Assembly: GCA_964441285.1 (NCBI GenBank)
Contig: CAYTUK010000014.1
Location: 1 to 58,387, forward strand
Origin: S010-25 sp964441285
GTDB lineage: Bacteria > Pseudomonadota > Gammaproteobacteria > SZUA-229
Length of the DNA: 58,387 bases
Reading direction: 5' to 3'
The notes below the pieces were generated by a model. The model had not been told where the DNA came from. It did not search any database and saw only the letters and a program-made list of their open reading frames with translations. Below, in pieces: positions 53,251 to 58,387 of this stretch. A program made the position numbers and the translations under genes. How positions within the stretch are numbered: the first letter of the stretch is position 1; each line of letters opens with the position of its first letter.

Positions 53251-54162
53251 ATGAATAATGGTTTTGTCGATCTGAGGCGTGGGCATTTAAGCAGTGAAAG
53301 TTTCTGGCCATCATTCACGGACATTATGATGGTAGTGGTAATGATCTTTCTGCTTACCTCAATGGTTTTAATGGTTCGCAACTGGAAACTGCTTGCCCAG
53401 TTACGCCACAGCATGGCCGCTGAACAACAGGCATCACAAGTTATCCACAGCACCTCAAAAGAAAATGCAACGCTGGAAGAACAACTGGCACAGGCACAAA
53501 ATGAAATTTCTTTACTGCGTATGCAGATCATGCGTGCAAGTGAGCAACGGAGTCAACTTGAAACCACATTGGACAATAAAGAACAACAATATGTCATTGT
53601 GTTAAATGAAAATGCAACCCAGAAAAATTCACTGGCCAAATCCAACGAACAAATAATCCAGCTTAATTCAAAAGTTGATGAGCTCAATAAGAACCTTTCT
53701 CAAATTAATATTGATATTTCGCAGAAAGATAAACTACTGAACACACAACGCAAGACAATCATCATCATAACCCAGCAACATGAAAGCAACTCAAGACGAT
53801 TTAATACCCTGCAAGATGATTATGGCTCACTCAAAGTAAAATATGATGAACTCATCCGGCCCGCACGTACGGCAAAGGGAAAATACGTTGCCAGCGTTAA
53901 TTTTGAACGTATAAAGGGTAAAAACCGGATTCAATTTAAAGATGCTACAGCAACACAATACACCACTGTCAGTAATAAGAAACTACAAGCTCTGCTCTCA
54001 AAACTAAAACAGCAACATCCGGGTAAACTTTATATCAAAATTATCATACCGGAGAATAGTGGCCTTACCTATAATGAAGCCTGGAGTTTCATGAATAACT
54101 TGCTCGATAAATATGATTACTATTCACAACACCAAACTCAAATTATCTTACCCAAACATTAA
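53251..54162 (+). CDS. MotB/ExbD-like stator subunit with coiled-coil stalk
   Basis: This 303-residue protein has one N-terminal helix (about residues 25-43). It is preceded by Asp24 in WPSFTDIMM, the position of the proton-carrying Asp of MotB, ExbD and TolR. A long coiled coil follows (about 55-195). The last 90 residues (LQALLSKLKQQHPGKLYIKI...YNEAWSFMNNLLDKYDY) recall the ExbD/TolR periplasmic domain rather than OmpA. I do not know a described protein with this order. It pairs with the preceding channel-like gene. GGA lies just upstream of the start. Confidence 0.75.
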   Translation: MNNGFVDLRRGHLSSESFWPSFTDIMMVVVMIFLLTSMVLMVRNWKLLAQLRHSMAAEQQASQVIHSTSKENATLEEQLAQAQNEISLLRMQIMRASEQRSQLETTLDNKEQQYVIVLNENATQKNSLAKSNEQIIQLNSKVDELNKNLSQINIDISQKDKLLNTQRKTIIIITQQHESNSRRFNTLQDDYGSLKVKYDELIRPARTAKGKYVASVNFERIKGKNRIQFKDATATQYTTVSNKKLQALLSKLKQQHPGKLYIKIIIPENSGLTYNEAWSFMNNLLDKYDYYSQHQTQIILPKH

Positions 54163-54169
54163 TCAAGCT

Positions 54170-57100
54170 CTAAGTATCTGACAACTCATGCCAGTAATTT
54201 TTTAATCTCTTTTCAGAAACCGGCATTTTTGTTTTAAGTTCCTGAGCAAACAGGGATACGCGGTATTCTTCTAGCATCCAGCGGTAGTAACTGAGCTGAT
54301 CAGAATCAATATGTTGCTTTATTAATAACTCCTGCCGCTTAATGTATTCACCCCATAGGTCAGAAAATACCAGTCTTAACTGGCGATCACGGTTGGGGTT
54401 GTTTTTTGCTTTCTCCAGGCGTTTATTAATCCCCATTAGATAGCGAGGATATTGCTGTAGCCATTCACTATCTATTGTGGTGATAAAATTTACTGGAAAC
54501 AGATAATTAAGCTGTAATTGAATATCCGTAACCGTATCCAGTTGTGATAATAACGCGGCTTTCATATTTTTTTTAATGGCTCGATATGCATCTAAAATTC
54601 TACTTAACAACTGACTCCATTGCTTCGCTTTTTCATGCAGATCACCTCTACCTTTATCGAGTCTTGAATTGAACTCCTTTTCTGTCTGTATATTGTCATA
54701 CAAAAAAACCTCATCGATGGTTTTATTAAGCATATCGCGCTTTAAATCATCACAACGACCAAAGTCCGTGTACTTTAAACACAGGTTTTGAATATCAGGA
54801 ATTGATCCGCTTAAATGTTTAATTTGCTCAGGCAGTGCATTAATAATCAACTGCCTTAAGGCGTTATGTGTTTCAGCTAATGCGACTTTTCTACTCTCTA
54901 ACGCTCTGAGATTAACCCGCTTACCTGCTTTAACTAATGCCGGGTATGACTTGATGGTAATTCCGTGCAAATTAATTTCTACTGTTTTACCCAGGCTATC
55001 GAGAATATCTGGCCCAACATTTTCCTGTTTATATATTGCTTCCTGCTCAACTGTGGATTCCGCTTCCGCACCACTTTCAAACACTGCTATTTCAATAGCA
55101 TCGGCCTGGCCTGACAAGCGTTCCTTTATTAACTGTAAGTCACGCCCTTGCTCAATCACATTGCCATCATTAGCAATAATTCTAAAATTCATCCGCAAGT
55201 GCGGGCTGATATTGTTTACATTCCAGGCATCGTAAGGCACCTGTACACCGGTCATTTTTTTAAGCTGGTTCGCTACGGCTGTAGATAAAGCAGTATCTGA
55301 CGGCACCATTGCCTCCATACAGGCTGCGGCAAAATTCGGTGCCGGGACGAAATTTTTTCTTATTGGTTTCGGCAGTGACTTAATCAGTGCAATAATTTTT
55401 TCCTGTAGCAAACCAGGAATAAGCCATTCACATCGCTGTGGGTTTATTGCATTGATACCCACAACAGGTGTTACCAGCGTAATACCATCACAGTGGTTAC
55501 GTGGATCAAAATGATATTCCAGCGGGAAGCGGGAAGCATTCATTTCAAGCATGTCAGGAAATAAATCATCGGAGACGATGGTGGCATCATCTCGAATTAA
55601 ATCTTCGTTAGATAAGAATAATTGTTTTGCTGCTTCACGATGGTAACGCAACCATTTATCCAGGCTTGCACCACTGCATATATCATCAGGCAGACGATGG
55701 TCATAAAAATCATATAAAATAGTGTCATCAACAATTATGTCATGGCGGCGTGATTTTGCTTCCAGCCTTTCCAGATCATTAAGTAATTGCTGATTATGAA
55801 TATAAAAAGCAGCCGTGCTTTCGAAGCCACCGTCTATCAGTGCTCCACGAATAAATATTTCTTTTGATTCCGCAGGGTTAATGCGTCCGTAATTGACTTT
55901 TTTATCCGCGTAAATAACTAATCCATACAAGCTTGCCTGTTCTAGCGCAACAACCTGCGAGCGATTTTTCTCCCAATGTGGATTATTGTAATGATATTTA
56001 AGCAAATGGTTGGCTTTTTCTGCTATCCAGAGTGGATCAATTTTTGCGTTAATGCGCGCATAGACCCGTGAGGTTTCTACTATCTCGGCAGCCATAATCC
56101 ATTTAGGCGAGGCTTTGAATAATGCCGATCCGGGATAAACATAAAACTTTTTACTTCTTGCCCCCAGGTATTCTTTACCTTCGTCTTTAAATCCGGTATT
56201 TGCCAGCAGACCAGTTAATAATGAGCGATGGATTTGATCATAGGAAGCAACGATTGAATCAGTACTGGCATTGGTTGATAGCTTTAAACTCATCAACATA
56301 CGGTTAATCTGATTATGCGTATCAATCCATTCTCGCATCCTCATCCAGGAAATAAAATTTTTCTTGCACCATTTACGTAACTGATTAGTTGATACTGTTT
56401 TCTTTTCTGCATGATAGGCAAGCCATAGATTTATATAAAAAATAAAATCGGATAACTTATCTTTGAATGCCGCATGTTTTTCATCTGCGGCCTGCTGTTT
56501 ATCCAGTGGTCGTTCACGCGGATCCTGGGTTGCCAGTGCCGAGACAATAATCAAAACGTCACTTAAAGCCTTTTCATTTTTAGCCTGTAGCAGAATGCGA
56601 GCGAGTTTTGGATCAATCGGGAAATGACCAAGATGTTTTCCTATTTTTGTGATTTTGTTACATTCATCAATAGCACCCAGTTCAAATAGCAGCTTATAAC
56701 CATCATTAATTAACCTGTCTTCAGGTGGCTCAACAAAAGGAAAGTCGTTAATGTGACCAAGCCTTAAATATTCCATCTGTAAAATAACAGCCGCCAGGCT
56801 GGTGCGCTTAATTTCCGGCTCGGTAAATTCTTCGCGCTGCTTAAAATCCTCTTCTTCATATAAACGAATACAGATACCCGCTGACACACGGCCACAACGC
56901 CCCATGCGTTGATTGGCAGAAGCCTGTGAGATTTTTTCGATGGGCAGGCGCTGAATTTTGCTGCGCCATGAATAACGCGAAATTCGGGCAACGCCTGAAT
57001 CAATAACGTATTTAATCCCCGGTACGGTTAAAGAGGTTTCGGCTACATTGGTCGCCAGCACGATGCGGCGTTTATTCGATGGATGAAAAATACGGTTTTG

Positions 57101-58081
57101 TTCAGCGTTTGATAACCGTGCCAGCAGCGGTAATACCTCAGTATTATCAAGCGCTTTATTGTTTACTTCTTTTGCTAACGCCTCTGCCGTTTCACGGATG
57201 TCCCTTTCACCGCTTAAGAAAACCAGAATGTCACCACGATCGATTCTTGAAAGTTCATTAACCGCGTGTATAATACCCTGTTGTAAATCCAGTTTATGTT
57301 CCCTGTCTGCACTTTGACGGGGGCGGTATCGTACTTCGACAGGATAGGTACGGCCAGATACATTAATAACCGGCGCATGATTAAAATGTCTGGAAAATCG
57401 GTCGGGGTCAATCGTCGCCGAGGTGATGATAATTTTTAGATCTTTGCGTTTTTGGATTAACCGCCGCAAATAACCCAGCAGAAAATCAATGTTTAAACTG
57501 CGTTCATGCGCCTCATCAATGATAATGGTGTCATATTGATTGAGGAAAGGATCATGATGACATTCAGCCAGTAAAATGCCATCGGTCATCAGCTTGATAT
57601 AACTGTTGTCATTCGACTTATCAGAAAACCGAACCTTGAAACCAACCTCATTACCCAATTCAGTATTGAGTTCTTCAGCGATACGTTGCGAGACGGCACG
57701 CGCAGCAAGACGGCGCGGCTGTGTGTGACCTATTTTTCCTCGAATACCTAAATCAATATCAAGACATATTTTGGGTAATTGCGTGGTTTTACCTGAGCCG
57801 GTTTCACCGCATAAAATGGTTACCTGATTTTCCAGAATAGTTTGTTTAATCAGTTCGCTTTTCTGTGCAATGGGTAACGCAGAGGGATAACTGATTAACG
57901 GACTATTTTGTTTGCGCGCCTGCACGGTTGAGATGGACTTCTCAATGTCTCTACTTAATGCAGCAATGGCTTGACTATCAACAAATTTCACCTGTTTAAG
58001 TTTTTGCAAACGACGGCGAAAACGAAAAACATCGCTTAGCATGCATTGTTGCAGTTGATTATTGAGTAACTGGATGTCCAA
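54170..58081 (-). CDS. hrpA: ATP-dependent RNA helicase HrpA
   Basis: HrpA is a DEAH-box helicase, implicated in E. coli in mRNA processing and in resolving stalled ribosomes. The order is GETGSGKTTQLPK (motif I), TQPRRLAAR (Ia), DEAH (II), TSATID (III), then ATNVAETSLTVPGI (V) and QRMGRCGR (VI). The HA2, OB and long DUF3418 C-terminal domains follow. The 1303 residues match E. coli HrpA (1300). The listed start is a TTG; the next in-frame Met is residue 14, in a similarly plausible place. It is convergent with the stator pair. Confidence 0.96.
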   Translation of the reverse strand: MDIQLLNNQLQQCMLSDVFRFRRRLQKLKQVKFVDSQAIAALSRDIEKSISTVQARKQNSPLISYPSALPIAQKSELIKQTILENQVTILCGETGSGKTTQLPKICLDIDLGIRGKIGHTQPRRLAARAVSQRIAEELNTELGNEVGFKVRFSDKSNDNSYIKLMTDGILLAECHHDPFLNQYDTIIIDEAHERSLNIDFLLGYLRRLIQKRKDLKIIITSATIDPDRFSRHFNHAPVINVSGRTYPVEVRYRPRQSADREHKLDLQQGIIHAVNELSRIDRGDILVFLSGERDIRETAEALAKEVNNKALDNTEVLPLLARLSNAEQNRIFHPSNKRRIVLATNVAETSLTVPGIKYVIDSGVARISRYSWRSKIQRLPIEKISQASANQRMGRCGRVSAGICIRLYEEEDFKQREEFTEPEIKRTSLAAVILQMEYLRLGHINDFPFVEPPEDRLINDGYKLLFELGAIDECNKITKIGKHLGHFPIDPKLARILLQAKNEKALSDVLIIVSALATQDPRERPLDKQQAADEKHAAFKDKLSDFIFYINLWLAYHAEKKTVSTNQLRKWCKKNFISWMRMREWIDTHNQINRMLMSLKLSTNASTDSIVASYDQIHRSLLTGLLANTGFKDEGKEYLGARSKKFYVYPGSALFKASPKWIMAAEIVETSRVYARINAKIDPLWIAEKANHLLKYHYNNPHWEKNRSQVVALEQASLYGLVIYADKKVNYGRINPAESKEIFIRGALIDGGFESTAAFYIHNQQLLNDLERLEAKSRRHDIIVDDTILYDFYDHRLPDDICSGASLDKWLRYHREAAKQLFLSNEDLIRDDATIVSDDLFPDMLEMNASRFPLEYHFDPRNHCDGITLVTPVVGINAINPQRCEWLIPGLLQEKIIALIKSLPKPIRKNFVPAPNFAAACMEAMVPSDTALSTAVANQLKKMTGVQVPYDAWNVNNISPHLRMNFRIIANDGNVIEQGRDLQLIKERLSGQADAIEIAVFESGAEAESTVEQEAIYKQENVGPDILDSLGKTVEINLHGITIKSYPALVKAGKRVNLRALESRKVALAETHNALRQLIINALPEQIKHLSGSIPDIQNLCLKYTDFGRCDDLKRDMLNKTIDEVFLYDNIQTEKEFNSRLDKGRGDLHEKAKQWSQLLSRILDAYRAIKKNMKAALLSQLDTVTDIQLQLNYLFPVNFITTIDSEWLQQYPRYLMGINKRLEKAKNNPNRDRQLRLVFSDLWGEYIKRQELLIKQHIDSDQLSYYRWMLEEYRVSLFAQELKTKMPVSEKRLKNYWHELSDT

Positions 58082-58131
58082 GAGAAGTAGGGGGTTGTGG
58101 GGCTGGAGATTAGATACCTCCGGCTACCTGA

Positions 58132-58260
58132 TTATAAGCGATCTTCTTTGTGATGCCATACTCTAAGAATATATACCTGTTTTTGATGAATCAAATAACG
58201 GACGATGTAATTGCCAATTATTAAATCGCTGATTGCTTCACGGGAATACGATAACTTCAT
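58132..58260 (-). pseudogene. RelE/ParE-type toxin with internal deletion
   Basis: The frame encodes only 42 residues. The N-terminal YSREAISDL matches the start of RelE/ParE toxins, and GNYIVRYLI and YILRVWHHKEDR match their C-terminal strands. About 50 residues that normally lie between are missing, with the frame kept. A full toxin is about 90-100 residues. The start overlaps the antitoxin stop as ATGA. It is most likely an inactive remnant, although a short peptide could still be made. Confidence 0.7.
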
Positions 58261-58370
58261 ATTTTAGGCGGCTTTTTTTCGTTCTCTTTACCCCGGCTAT
58301 CCAGCCACTCATTAACGCCCTGTGTCTCAATAACCCCCTGTGTCAGGATAGTTGTCGCCTCTAAAATTAA
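58257..58370 (-). pseudogene. C-terminal remnant of the cognate antitoxin
   Basis: An open frame ends in EWLDSRGKENEKKPPKI and stops in the ATGA overlap with the toxin frame. It resembles the tail of ParD/CopG-like antitoxins (WLxSWGxExE pattern). An in-frame TAA at 58371-58373 and the absence of any start codon show that the 5' part is gone. It contains an 18-bp tandem duplication (ACACAGGGNGTTANTGAG twice, encoding TQGVxE). Confidence 0.55.
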
Positions 58371-58387
58371 TTAGAGGAAAAATAAAA

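Larger units (their letters stand above)
58082..58387. other. 306-bp region upstream of hrpA with a TA remnant
   Basis: The region includes the hrpA leader (58082-58131), then a minus-strand toxin remnant and the end of an antitoxin frame, each listed separately. At 58359-58378 CCTCTAA...TTAGAGG forms a 7-bp-arm palindrome around AATTAA. The window ends here. Confidence 0.6.

Noticed and set aside
52315..58081. Stator pair plus neighbouring helicase as a Zorya-type defence system
   Set aside because: The helicase is a full-length housekeeping HrpA on the opposite strand, there is no ZorC or ZorE, and the second subunit lacks an OmpA-like domain.

Overview
The window is a chromosomal segment of a gammaproteobacterium of moderate GC content. 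The gene order points there: rpe-gph-trpE-trpG-trpD; hisB-hisH-hisA-hisF-hisI-hisE-tatA-tatB-tatC; def-fmt-rsmB-trkA-trkH-ttcA; LysM protein-dprA-smg-topA-tsaC-hemF; long HrpA; and a Pseudomonas/Vibrio-type second EF-G. I could not assign a genus. No rRNA, tRNA, CRISPR array, transposase or prophage was seen.

Layout. 1-6 kb: tryptophan operon (minus strand), with a TIGR03790-type secreted protein and small palindromic repeats between trpE and trpG. 6-15.5 kb: envelope and redox genes (CopD-like, cytochrome c, DUF3187, DusA, a DUF255 thioredoxin-fold protein, FadH, a PPOX protein, a CbiM-like permease). 15.7-20.2 kb: a second EF-G, then an orphan periplasmic binding protein and two small exported proteins. 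20.3-28.2 kb: gpmI, tatABC, the his genes and dtd. 28.2-28.65 kb: a GGA-rich small RNA of the CsrB/RsmY/RsmZ type with a GacA-like box and a terminator, followed by a dispersed repeat. 28.7-35.3 kb: ttcA, trkHA, rsmB, fmt, def. 35.8-42.8 kb: the LysM-dprA-smg-topA-tsaC-hemF run. 42.9-44.5 kb: a secreted phosphoesterase. 45.1-48.4 kb: a stressosome-like cluster (RsbS-like, RsbR-like, RsbT/RsbX-like fusion, GGDEF cyclase). 48.9-54.2 kb: a HemN-like radical SAM protein, a SafE-like membrane protein, a 2OG-Fe(II) oxygenase-like protein and a two-gene proton-stator-like pair. 54.2-58.1 kb: hrpA, followed by a broken toxin-antitoxin remnant.

Most of the window is housekeeping. The signals most worth following are: the CsrA-sponge sRNA; a two-gene MotA/ExbB + MotB/ExbD-like stator with a long coiled-coil stalk; the stressosome module whose RsbS has Ala where the phospho-Ser should be and whose output is apparently c-di-GMP; a family of 100-135 bp palindrome-ended intergenic repeats (five copies, one overlapping a start codon); a 200-bp long palindrome; a terminator-like hairpin inside a coding sequence; and an internally deleted RelE/ParE toxin.

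All calls rest on reading the sequence and on recalled family knowledge. No database search was run.
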